Positions 17,287 to 24,103 of a stretch of 64,000 bases of DNA are shown here, in pieces. Below the pieces are notes generated by a model, which was not told the DNA's origin, did no database searches, and was given only the letters and a program-made list of their open reading frames with translations. The translations under genes were made by a program, and so were the position numbers. This DNA comes from Ruminococcaceae bacterium BL-6 (GTDB lineage Bacteria; Bacillota; Clostridia; Oscillospirales; Acutalibacteraceae). The stretch spans positions 496,001 through 560,000 of the forward strand of contig LR778135.1 in NCBI GenBank assembly GCA_902810075.1, written 5' to 3'. Position 1 is the stretch's first letter. Each line of letters starts with the position of its first letter.

Positions 17287-18390
17287 GTGAGCAGAAAAAG
17301 GCCGGCTTCCAGTGGATTCGAGGGAAGCCGAAACAGAAAAAGGAAGAAGAGCCTTGTCGTCAATATCTTGATTCTCGTGGTGAGCCTGCTCTCGCTTTGC
17401 GCGGGCGGCCTTCTGGTCTATGCCGACCATATGCTCGGCCTGATCAATTTCAATCAGGAACCGGGAAATGTTCCTCCCCCACAGCAGGAGGCATCCGGCA
17501 CAAGCCTCGACGAATGGGGAAACTCCCAGAATACGCTGAACGGCCTGTATCATGACGACCAGGTCATGAACGTCCTGCTGATGGGCGTGGACGACTATCA
17601 GCAGAACGACAAGGGCCGCAGTGACAGCATGCTGATGGTCTCGCTGGACAAGCGCCACGAAAAGCTGAAGATGACGTCTTTCATGCGCGATCTTTACCTG
17701 CAGATACCCGGCTACAAGCCGAACAAGCTGACGACGGCCTATTCGATCGGCGGGCCGACCCTGACGGTGCAGACGATTGAAAACAGCTTTGGGGTCGACA
17801 TCGACCGCTATGTGGTCATCAGCAACGATTCCTTCAACAGGATCATCGACCGCCTGGGCGGCGTCACCATTACCCTGACCAATGAGAAAGACTCGCACGG
17901 CAACACCGAAGCCGACCTGATCAACATGCATTCCGGCGATAAAAAGAAGGTCCATACGGGGACAAACCTGCTGAGCGGCAAGCAGGCGCACTATTATTCG
18001 CGTATCCGCGATATCGGGAACGATTACGAACGGACCGCGCGGCAGAGAAAGGTGCTGGAAAGCATCATCAACAAATTCAAGACCTCGAATCTCGCCACCA
18101 TCAACGGGATTCTGTACGACGTTCTGCCGCTTGTGACGACGAACATGACCAAAAACGAGATCCTGTTCCTCGCCGCGAACTCCCTCACGTTCCTGAACTA
18201 CCCCACAAGCCAGAACCGAATCCCGGTGGACGGAGCGTTCGACGATAAGAATATCGCCGGCGTGGGCTCTTCGCTGATCCCGGACACGGAAAAGAACAGC
18301 AAGCTTCTGATCGACTTTATTTATGAAAACGGCGCGAGCGCGTCCCTTCCTTCGGATGACTCATCCTCTTCATCCGGCGCCGGGGAATGA
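17287..18390 (+). CDS. LytR-CpsA-Psr (LCP) family cell-wall polymer ligase
   Basis: This is a membrane-anchored extracellular enzyme of 367 residues. A basic cytoplasmic N-terminus (RNRKRKK) is followed by one transmembrane helix (about residues 25-45) and then the LCP domain: VLLMGVDDY, GRSDSMLMVSLD, MTSFMRDLYLQIPG, KLTTAYSIGGP, YVVISNDSFNRIIDRLGGV, and the Arg pair in HYYSRIRDIGNDYERTARQ that binds the polyprenyl phosphate. LCP proteins join teichoic acid or capsule polymers to peptidoglycan. A short Ser-rich tail ends the protein. GTG 17287 is the start, with only a weak AAGGGATG upstream. The following DNA is interrupted by IS3 60 bases after the stop. Confidence 0.92.
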   Translation: MSRKRPASSGFEGSRNRKRKKSLVVNILILVVSLLSLCAGGLLVYADHMLGLINFNQEPGNVPPPQQEASGTSLDEWGNSQNTLNGLYHDDQVMNVLLMGVDDYQQNDKGRSDSMLMVSLDKRHEKLKMTSFMRDLYLQIPGYKPNKLTTAYSIGGPTLTVQTIENSFGVDIDRYVVISNDSFNRIIDRLGGVTITLTNEKDSHGNTEADLINMHSGDKKKVHTGTNLLSGKQAHYYSRIRDIGNDYERTARQRKVLESIINKFKTSNLATINGILYDVLPLVTTNMTKNEILFLAANSLTFLNYPTSQNRIPVDGAFDDKNIAGVGSSLIPDTEKNSKLLIDFIYENGASASLPSDDSSSSSGAGE

Positions 18391-18508
18391 CCGCGGCGTC
18401 TCTCAGCGGAAGAAACCCTCCGGCTTTTCTGGACTATATCCCGGAAAACGGACAGTGAAAGAAAAGGCCCCCTGTTGTAGAATGGAACTACGACAGGAGG
18501 TCATTTTC

Positions 18509-18811
18509 ATGTCCAGGAAATATACAAAAGTAGAGTTACTGAGTGAAGAGGTGTTCCGGCGAAAGGCGGTAGGAGAAACCAATCGGGAAATAGCAGAAAG
18601 TTATGGATTGACAAAATATCAAATCAAACAGTTGGTTAGCCGTCAGCATCGGAAAGCGCGCATGATTGCCAACGGCTATGTGCCCCGTCTGAAAGGGCGG
18701 CCGCGACAAAATCCGGCCGATGAAGAAAGATCGCGAAACAATGAATTGATTGAACTGCGGATGAAAGTAGAACTTCTGCAAAATTTTCTGTCCGAAGCTG
18801 GAAGGAAGTGA
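18509..18811 (+). CDS. IS3 OrfA, helix-turn-helix transposase subunit
   Basis: This 100-residue DNA-binding protein recognises the element ends. The N-terminal helix-turn-helix is EEVFRRKAVGETNREIAESYGLTKYQIKQL (residues 12-41), followed by a basic stretch and a C-terminal leucine-rich helix (NNELIELRMKVELLQNFL) of the kind that mediates multimerisation. ATG 18509 is behind ACAGGAGG. The stop overlaps the GTG of orfB by four bases. I see no obvious slippery A tract at the junction, so coupling rather than frameshifting may join the two. Confidence 0.9.
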   Translation: MSRKYTKVELLSEEVFRRKAVGETNREIAESYGLTKYQIKQLVSRQHRKARMIANGYVPRLKGRPRQNPADEERSRNNELIELRMKVELLQNFLSEAGRK

Positions 18812-19659
18812 AGCTGAAGTATCGCGTCATTGAACGGTTTCGTGGGAAATACAGCATTGAAGCCATGTGTCGTTCCTTTGAGGTTTCCCGTAGCGGCTAC
18901 TATGCCTGGCGAAACCGGCAGGCAAAAGAAGCCAAAGATCAATGGCTTACAGACTTGATTACGGATTGTCAGCAGCGCTGCAAACAGACCTACGGTTGTC
19001 GTCGGGTGCGCCGCTGGATTCAGCGGCAGACCGGGAAGAAAGTCAACCTGAAAGCCATTCTGCGTATCATGCGGAAGTATGATCTGCTTTCACAGATACG
19101 GCGACGTCGGCCATATATACATTACAAACAGGCAGTACATAAATATCCGAATCTGTTACAGAGGGCTTTTGAGCAGCCGTTGCCCAATTATTTCTGGGTT
19201 ACGGACATCACCTATATCCCTACTGCAAAAGGGATGCTGTATCTATGTGCGGTGGTAGACCTGTGCGACAAAATGGTTTTGGCCTATCGTATCGGCAATG
19301 ACATGACTGCCTCATTGGTGACAGACACCATCCGGGACGCCTTACAAAAAGAGAAGGTCGCCGATGGACTTGCCCTCCACAGCGACCAGGGGTCTCAATA
19401 CACGTCACAAGCATACTTTGACCTGAGCCAAGAATACCATTTTCAGCCGTCCATGTCCAGTCCCGGATGTCCTTACGACAACGCCGCCATGGAAAATTTC
19501 TTTGGCACGCTTAAGACGGAATGCCTATACCGTATGAATTTTTCTTGCCGTGCTGAAGTGGAACAAGCAGTGGCTGAATATGTCCACTTTTACAATTATG
19601 AGCGCATTAACATGAAAGACGGCCTCACTCCGTTCGAAATCCGGAGCAAGGCCGCCTAA
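18808..19659 (+). CDS. IS3 OrfB, DDE transposase
   Basis: The catalytic subunit (283 residues) is an rve integrase-core enzyme. The N-terminal HTH_21-like region contains SIEAMCRSFEVSRSGYYAWR and YGCRRVRRWI. The DDE residues sit in WVTDITYIPT, LHSDQGSQYTS and NAAMENFFGTLKTE, with the correct order and spacing. The C-terminus FYNYERINMKDGLTPFEIR is typical of IS150-group elements. The frame is intact, so the element may be active. Confidence 0.94.
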   Translation: MKLKYRVIERFRGKYSIEAMCRSFEVSRSGYYAWRNRQAKEAKDQWLTDLITDCQQRCKQTYGCRRVRRWIQRQTGKKVNLKAILRIMRKYDLLSQIRRRRPYIHYKQAVHKYPNLLQRAFEQPLPNYFWVTDITYIPTAKGMLYLCAVVDLCDKMVLAYRIGNDMTASLVTDTIRDALQKEKVADGLALHSDQGSQYTSQAYFDLSQEYHFQPSMSSPGCPYDNAAMENFFGTLKTECLYRMNFSCRAEVEQAVAEYVHFYNYERINMKDGLTPFEIRSKAA

Positions 19660-19701
19660 ATCCAAGCTATTCTGCGACAGGGCTTTTATTTCTTTGTCCT
19701 T

Positions 19702-19983
19702 TCAACCGGGAACAGTCCATTCAGCGCCGGGGGGTTCTTTCAGCAGAATACGGGTCTGCCCCTCGTTGAGCGAGGGAAGCTTCGCCTCGATGCGCGGGTG
19801 CTTCAGCTCATGGCGCACCATGTCTTTCAGCACCTGCCCGTGGCTGTAGCCGTGGATCACCACGACTTCCCGCACGCCCGGCGGGGTCCGCGTCAGGAAA
19901 AATTCCAGCTGGCGTTTCGCCTCGTCGGCGCGCATGCCGTGGATGTCGATAAAGGGCACGGAACCCTTTTTTCCAGTCAGCAT
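19702..19983 (-). CDS. Small stand-alone Smr-domain protein
   Basis: This 93-residue protein consists almost only of an Smr domain: DIHGMRADEAKRQLEFFL, VVVIHGYSHGQVLKDMV and the C-terminal LNEGQTRILL. Smr domains are nucleases that act on branched DNA or on mRNA of stalled ribosomes. Stand-alone small versions occur widely in Clostridia and their role is not settled. ATG 19983 follows AAAGGAGG. The stop lies 2 bases from the IS3 right end, so the last residues (PGAEWTVPG) or the original 3' region may have been altered by the insertion. A 13-bp inverted repeat at 20004-20041 sits just upstream of the binding site. Confidence 0.8.
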   Translation of the reverse strand: MLTGKKGSVPFIDIHGMRADEAKRQLEFFLTRTPPGVREVVVIHGYSHGQVLKDMVRHELKHPRIEAKLPSLNEGQTRILLKEPPGAEWTVPG

Positions 19984-20003
19984 GGAAACACGCCTCCTTT
20001 CAC

Positions 20004-20041
20004 GGCGGAAATTTTCGGGAAGAACCCTGAAAATTTCCGCC
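20004..20041. repeat. 13-bp perfect inverted repeat in a divergent intergenic region
   Basis: GGCGGAAATTTTC at 20004-20016 and its exact complement at 20029-20041, 12 bases apart. It lies between smr (minus) and the unknown gene (plus), next to a TATAAT at 20050. No T tract follows on either strand, so an operator or 5'UTR hairpin fits better than a terminator. Confidence 0.6.
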
Positions 20042-20109
20042 GCTTATGTTATAATAATCAAATAAAAACATCGGGCCGCGGGCCCGTTTGAAACAGGGGA
20101 GGGAAGACT

Positions 20110-21285
20110 GTGACGGTTGTCGATATTCGAAACGCCGTGACCGACAGCAATGTGGAGCTGATCGAGATCAGCGAGGATACCATCTATTACGCGGAGGAAA
20201 AAACGGAGGAAGGCCATTACAACCTTTTTCTTTTGAAATACGACCGGGCGTCCAAGACCGAACGGATCCTTTCCAGCTTCTTTCTGAAGGACCCCACGAT
20301 GGTGCTGCACTTTTTCTCTTTTCAAAGTGACATCCTGGCGGTGATGGAAAACGGCGGAAGCTGCGCCGGAATTCTGCGCGTGGACAAGGAAACCGGAAAG
20401 GAGAAAAACCGGGAGGAAATCCATTTCGTCGGGAATTTTGCGGACTGCAAGGCGCTGGACGAAAGCCGCGTGGTTTTCTACACGTCGGAAAACGAGCTCC
20501 ACAAAAAGCTGTTCGAGGATTATAAAAAGCTTTCCGGCTTCAACCGCATCGCCTATCTGTTCGACCTGGAAGAGGGGCGGTATTACTACATCCGCGACAA
20601 GCGGATCTGCAACCTTTCCTCGGACAAGCTGATGACTTACGACTTAAACGGCCAGACGCAGCTTCTGGTGCTGGAGCCGTATGGGAGCGAGGAGGAAAAG
20701 GAGCACTGCTACCGCAACCGTCGCTGGCTGGGCGACCGTGTGTGCGACAACGTGTGGGTCTGCCCGCTGATCGATTTCGTCGTGGCGGTCGGAACCGACG
20801 AGACGCACCTGCCGCTGGAGCTTCTGCTCAGCGCCGGCACGCAGGGCATGGTGCGCTACGCCGGCATGGATGAGGAAAACCTGTACTTCCGGGCGAAATA
20901 TTTCCCGAACAACGACCAGCGCGTCTGCGCGGTGAGCCGGCAGACCGGAAAAAAGGCCGTGGCGGCCGAGCTGAATCTGAAAGAGGGCGAGGAGCCCGCC
21001 GGATTCTTCATCGAGACCTCCGCCGCGCGCATCTACCGCGTGACCGAGCACGAGGACAGCTACGAGATCGACGGGGTGCTCAATTCTTCTGTCTGTGGGC
21101 AGTACAGCAAAGAGCTGGGCCAGTTCGTTTCCTGTGTGGAGGACCGCTTCCTGGTGGCGAAGTATGTCATCAGCGACGAAAAGGATTCGTTCGTGTTCTA
21201 TTCCATTTACGACATCGAGACAAAAAAGCAGCAGAGCTATGAATGTCGGTGCGCCGTCAAAGGCAACACGGTGGTGCTTTACTGA
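20110..21285 (+). CDS. Unknown protein, probably beta-propeller
   Basis: I do not recognise the family. The 391-residue protein has no signal peptide or membrane helix and is acidic. It contains recurring strand-turn blocks of the form hydrophobic-strand, D-x-x-(T)-G-(K/R): LKYDRASKTERI, LRVDKETGKEK, YLFDLEEGRYY, CAVSRQTGKKA and YSIYDIETKKQ. This spacing suggests a cytoplasmic WD40/TolB-like beta-propeller. GTG 20110 follows AGGGGAGGG, and TATAAT lies at 20050. The gene is transcribed alone, between smr and dusB on the opposite strand. No catalytic motif is evident, so no function is proposed. Confidence 0.75.
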   Translation: MTVVDIRNAVTDSNVELIEISEDTIYYAEEKTEEGHYNLFLLKYDRASKTERILSSFFLKDPTMVLHFFSFQSDILAVMENGGSCAGILRVDKETGKEKNREEIHFVGNFADCKALDESRVVFYTSENELHKKLFEDYKKLSGFNRIAYLFDLEEGRYYYIRDKRICNLSSDKLMTYDLNGQTQLLVLEPYGSEEEKEHCYRNRRWLGDRVCDNVWVCPLIDFVVAVGTDETHLPLELLLSAGTQGMVRYAGMDEENLYFRAKYFPNNDQRVCAVSRQTGKKAVAAELNLKEGEEPAGFFIETSAARIYRVTEHEDSYEIDGVLNSSVCGQYSKELGQFVSCVEDRFLVAKYVISDEKDSFVFYSIYDIETKKQQSYECRCAVKGNTVVLY

Positions 21286-21302
21286 AGCTCCGCCGCAGAG
21301 CC

Positions 21303-22271
21303 TCACGGGGCGTTCTGCGCCAGAATATCCCGGATCAGATTGTCCAGATCGTCAAAGGTCGCGAGCGTGCCCGTCCTGCGGCGGTATTGGGCCGCGTTTT
21401 TCAGGCCGCGCAGATACCAGCCCGCGTGCTTGCGCGCTTCGCGCATCGCGTGCGCCTCCCCTTTCAGGGCACACATGGCGGCGACGTGGCGGCGCAGTAC
21501 GAGCAGGCGTTCCGGAAGGCCGGGCGGCGGGATTACCCGGCCGGAGCCGAGGCAGGCGTTGATCTCGCGGAAAATCCACGGGTTCCCCAGCGCCGCGCGC
21601 CCCACCATGACAAGGTCGCACCCTGTCTGCTCCATCATGCGCGCGGCATCGGCGGCGCAGGTGACGTCGCCGTTCCCGATGACGGGCACGTCCACTGCCT
21701 GCCTGACCTTCCGGATGATCTCCCAGTCGGCGGAAGGCCGGTACATCTGCTCCCGCGTACGCCCGTGGACTGTGATCGCGTCCGCGCCGGCCTGTGCGCA
21801 CAGCTTTGCCACCAGCGGAGCGTTGACGTGCTCATCGTCCCAGCCCTTGCGGATTTTCACCGTCACCGGCACGGGGACGGCGGCCTTCACCGCTTCGACG
21901 ATGCGCGCACAGAGCTGCGGGTCCTTCATCAGCGCGCTTCCGCCGCCGGTGCCGGTCACCTTGGGCGCGGGGCATCCCATGTTGATGTCGATCGCATCCG
22001 GGGAAAAATCCATCGCCCGCTGCGCCGCCTGCGCCATGATCTGCGGGTCGTCGCCGAACAGCTGGATCGCGGCGGGCCGCTCCGCTTCGGAAAGCTCCAT
22101 CAGCTCCGCGGTTTTTCGGTTGTGGTAAAGAAGCCCGCGCGCGCTGACCATTTCCGTCACCACATAGGCCGCGCCGAACGACGCGCACAGCTCGCGGAAG
22201 GCGCGGTCCGTCACACCCGCCATCGGCGCGAGGGCGGCGAACCCGTCTATGGAAAGATGTCCCAGTTTCAA
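21303..22271 (-). CDS. dusB: tRNA-dihydrouridine synthase DusB
   Basis: This FMN-dependent enzyme reduces specific uridines in tRNA to dihydrouridine. The 322-residue product has the TIM-barrel motifs ALAPMAGVTDRAFR, SPDAIDINMGCPAPKVTG (with the catalytic Cys), TVKIRKGWD, ITVHGRTREQMY and VIGNGDV..MMEQTGCDLVMVGRAALGNPW. I place the start at TTG 22271, behind AAAGGATC, because KLGHLSIDGF then aligns with the normal DusB N-terminus; the ORF continues 12 codons further. In many Firmicutes dusB is near lysS or greA, but here it is isolated. Its upstream region is occupied by the 70-bp repeat array, whose minus strand presents repeated TATAAT boxes. Confidence 0.94.
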   Translation of the reverse strand: MKLGHLSIDGFAALAPMAGVTDRAFRELCASFGAAYVVTEMVSARGLLYHNRKTAELMELSEAERPAAIQLFGDDPQIMAQAAQRAMDFSPDAIDINMGCPAPKVTGTGGGSALMKDPQLCARIVEAVKAAVPVPVTVKIRKGWDDEHVNAPLVAKLCAQAGADAITVHGRTREQMYRPSADWEIIRKVRQAVDVPVIGNGDVTCAADAARMMEQTGCDLVMVGRAALGNPWIFREINACLGSGRVIPPPGLPERLLVLRRHVAAMCALKGEAHAMREARKHAGWYLRGLKNAAQYRRRTGTLATFDDLDNLIRDILAQNAP

Positions 22272-22340
22272 AAATAAGATCCTTTCGTTGGAAGATGCTG
22301 AAATCATTATCGTTATTATAACATGCCGCAGGCATGTTTC

Positions 22341-23100
22341 AATGTTCTCCCAGGCGTCGGAAGCTTTGCTTCCGCTTACGCCGTGAGGTTATTATAGTAT
22401 GAAATACTTCAATGTTCTCTCAGGCGTCGGAAGCTTCGCTTCCGCTTACGCCGTGAGGTTATTATAGCATGAAATGCTTCAATGTTCTCTCAGGCGTCGG
22501 AAGCTTTGCTTCCGCTTACGCCGTGAGGTTATTATAGTATGAAATACTTCAATGTTCTCTCAGGCGTCGGAAGCTTCGCTTCCGCTTACGCCGTGAGGTT
22601 ATTATAGTATGAAATACTTCAATGTTCTCTCAGGCGTCGGAAGCTTTGCTTCCGCTTACGCCGTGAGGTTATTATAGTATGAAATACTTCAATGTTCTCT
22701 CAGGCGTCGGAAGCTTTGCTTCCGCTTACGCCGTGAGGTTATTATAGCATGAAATGCTTCAATGTTCTCTCAGGCGTCGGAAGCTTTGCTTCCGCTTACG
22801 CCGTGAGGTTATTATAGCATGAAATGCTTCAATGTTCTCTCAGGCGTCGGAAGCTTTGCTTCCGCTTACGCCGTGAGGTTATTATAGCATGAAATGCTTC
22901 AATGTTCTCTCAGGCGTCGGAAGCTTTGCTTCCGCTTACGCCGTGAGGTTATTATAGTATGAAATACTTCAATGTTCTCTCAGGCGTCGGAAGCTTCGCT
23001 TCCGCTTACGCCGTGAGGTTATTATAGTATGAAATACTTCAATGTTCTCTCAGGCGTCGGAAGCTTCGCTTCCGCTTACGCCGTGAGGTTATTATAACAT
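22341..23100 (-). repeat. Tandem array of eleven 70-bp palindromic repeats
   Basis: Units start at 22341 and then every 70 bases to 23041. Each contains the nested palindrome CTCAGGCGT-CGGAAGC-TTY-GCTTCCG-cttACGCCGTGAG, then GGTTATTATA and a small hairpin, AGTAT-GAA-ATACT or AGCAT-GAA-ATGCT. The two changes in the small hairpin always occur together, so pairing is kept. Loops alternate TTT and TTC. The first unit is preceded by ACATGCC-GCA-GGCATGT. On the minus strand each unit holds TATAAT directed toward dusB. Single relatives lie at 16297, 40365 and 53604. Spacers are part of the unit, so it is not a CRISPR array. Confidence 0.95.
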
Positions 23101-23145
23101 GATGGAAGCAGTGAAGACGCTTTCAAACAGAAAAATTTCAGTTCA

Positions 23146-23364
23146 TCACCGGTTGGTTTCCTTATGGTCGGTACGCCCAAGAAGATAATCCACGCTTACG
23201 CCGTAGAAATCCGCCAGGGCGCACAGAACGCGCGGCGGGATCAACCGCTGGCCGCTTTCATAATAGGCATAGGTGCGCTGGGGGACATTGATGGCCGCGC
23301 CGACTTTTTCCTGCGTGAGATCCGCATCTTCACGCAGTTCGCGGATCCGCTCCTGTCTTTTCAT
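23146..23364 (-). CDS. Small XRE-family repressor, second of a pair
   Basis: This 72-residue protein is almost entirely an HTH_3 domain: RIRELREDADLTQEKVGAAINVPQRTYAYYESGQRLIP, then LADFYGVSVDYLLGRTD. It resembles phage or conjugative-element regulators. I start it at ATG 23364 behind AGGTG; the ORF begins three codons earlier at a GTG. It follows the paralogous xre at 23394-23606 by 29 bases on the same strand and is probably co-transcribed. The two share the HK ending motif (TDHKETNR and TNHKQPYR). Confidence 0.88.
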   Translation of the reverse strand: MKRQERIRELREDADLTQEKVGAAINVPQRTYAYYESGQRLIPPRVLCALADFYGVSVDYLLGRTDHKETNR

Positions 23365-23393
23365 TCCGATCACCTGATATCAGAAATTTAATT

Positions 23394-23606
23394 TTAGCGG
23401 TAAGGCTGTTTATGATTGGTCAGCCCGACTAAATAGTCGATGCTGGTTTTGTAAAATTGTGCGAGCTTTATCATGATGCTCAGGGGCACGTCGCGTTCTC
23501 CGCGCTCATATTTCGAGTATAAGGACTGGTCGCACATGAGATATTCCGCCACCTGCTGTTGGGTCAGATCATGGTCTTCGCGCAAATCCCTGATTCTTAA
23601 CCGCAT
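23394..23606 (-). CDS. Small XRE-family repressor, first of a pair
   Basis: This 70-residue HTH_3 protein contains RIRDLREDHDLTQQQVAEYLMCDQSLYSKYERGERDVP and LAQFYKTSIDYLVGLTNHK. It is a clear paralogue of the next gene on the strand. ATG 23606 follows GGTGATGAG. The divergent region to the right contains two GGAC-N5-GTCC palindromes and a plus-strand promoter overlapping them, so this protein probably represses itself and the divergent gene, as in phage-type switches (inference). Confidence 0.88.
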   Translation of the reverse strand: MRLRIRDLREDHDLTQQQVAEYLMCDQSLYSKYERGERDVPLSIMIKLAQFYKTSIDYLVGLTNHKQPYR

Positions 23607-23634
23607 CTCTCATCACCCACAAAAAGTATATAAT

Positions 23635-23679
23635 AGGACGATTAGTCCTATTGACGAATTGGACTATTTGTCCTAAAAC
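23635..23679 (+). promoter_or_regulatory. Divergent promoter with two GGAC-N5-GTCC operators
   Basis: AGGAC-N5-GTCCT at 23635-23649 and GGAC-N5-GTCC at 23661-23673, centres 25 bases apart. The plus-strand promoter TTGACG (23651), 17-base spacer, TAAAAC (23674) lies across the second palindrome. The minus-strand TATTATATA for xre flanks the first. This is a likely XRE-controlled switch. Confidence 0.7.
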
Positions 23680-23697
23680 ATACCTTGGGTGAGTACA

Positions 23698-23871
23698 ATG
23701 CCAGATTATAAAAAGATGTATTTAAAAATGTTTCGGGCCTCCGAGCAGGCGGTCAATCTTTTCATTGCGGCACAGCGGGAGTGTGAGGAGCTTTCCATAT
23801 CTGACCCTTCACAGGATTTCAAAATACTTTCGCTGACGCCGAAAAACAAAAAAGGCATGGATGAGAAGTGA
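23698..23871 (+). CDS. Small hypothetical protein divergent from the XRE pair
   Basis: This 57-residue product begins MPDYKKMYLKMFRASEQAVN. It is helical and acidic-basic, with no named domain, and resembles short proteins found beside regulators in phage-like or integrative elements of Firmicutes (family impression only). ATG 23698 follows GGGTGAG; a GTG three codons earlier is in frame. It is driven by the promoter that overlaps the GGAC operators. After the stop (23872-24060) I see only a weak AGATATCC/GGATATCT hairpin at 23963-23996. Confidence 0.55.
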   Translation: MPDYKKMYLKMFRASEQAVNLFIAAQRECEELSISDPSQDFKILSLTPKNKKGMDEK

Positions 23872-24067
23872 TTCCAAGTCTATCCTTTCCGACCCGCCAA
23901 GTCGTTGAACCCAACGATGCTTCTGAGAAACAACTTCAAATTCAACGCTGATAAGAATCCGGAGATATCCATACCCCCCATCGAAAAGGGATATCTTTCC
24001 TTCTCTTTCCTGCGATTTCGGCTTCGTGGGAGCGCGGAAAGGACTTAATTTTTAACGGGAAAAGTGA

Positions 24068-24073
24068 TATAAT
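24068..24073 (+). promoter_or_regulatory. -10 box of polA
   Basis: A perfect TATAAT 31 bases before the polA ATG; the -35 region (TTAATT at 24045) is poor. Confidence 0.5.
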
Positions 24074-24103
24074 ACAAATAACTGCAAAAAATGGAGAAAT
24101 GCT

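Larger units (their letters stand above)
18450..19699 (+). mobile_element. IS3-family (IS150-like) insertion sequence
   Basis: About 1250 bp. Imperfect inverted ends: GGACAGTGAAAGAAAAGG at 18450 matches the complement of the right end 19664-19699 (GGACAAAGAAATAAAAGC), and the match continues through CCCTGT and AGAAT. It contains orfA and orfB in the usual overlapping order. I see no clear 3-4-bp target duplication (left flank AAAC, right flank TTTC). The right end lies 2 bases from the stop of the smr gene. Confidence 0.9.

Noticed and set aside
22341..23100. CRISPR array
   Set aside because: The repeats have a 70-bp period with no unique spacers; the whole unit is repeated. No cas genes are nearby.
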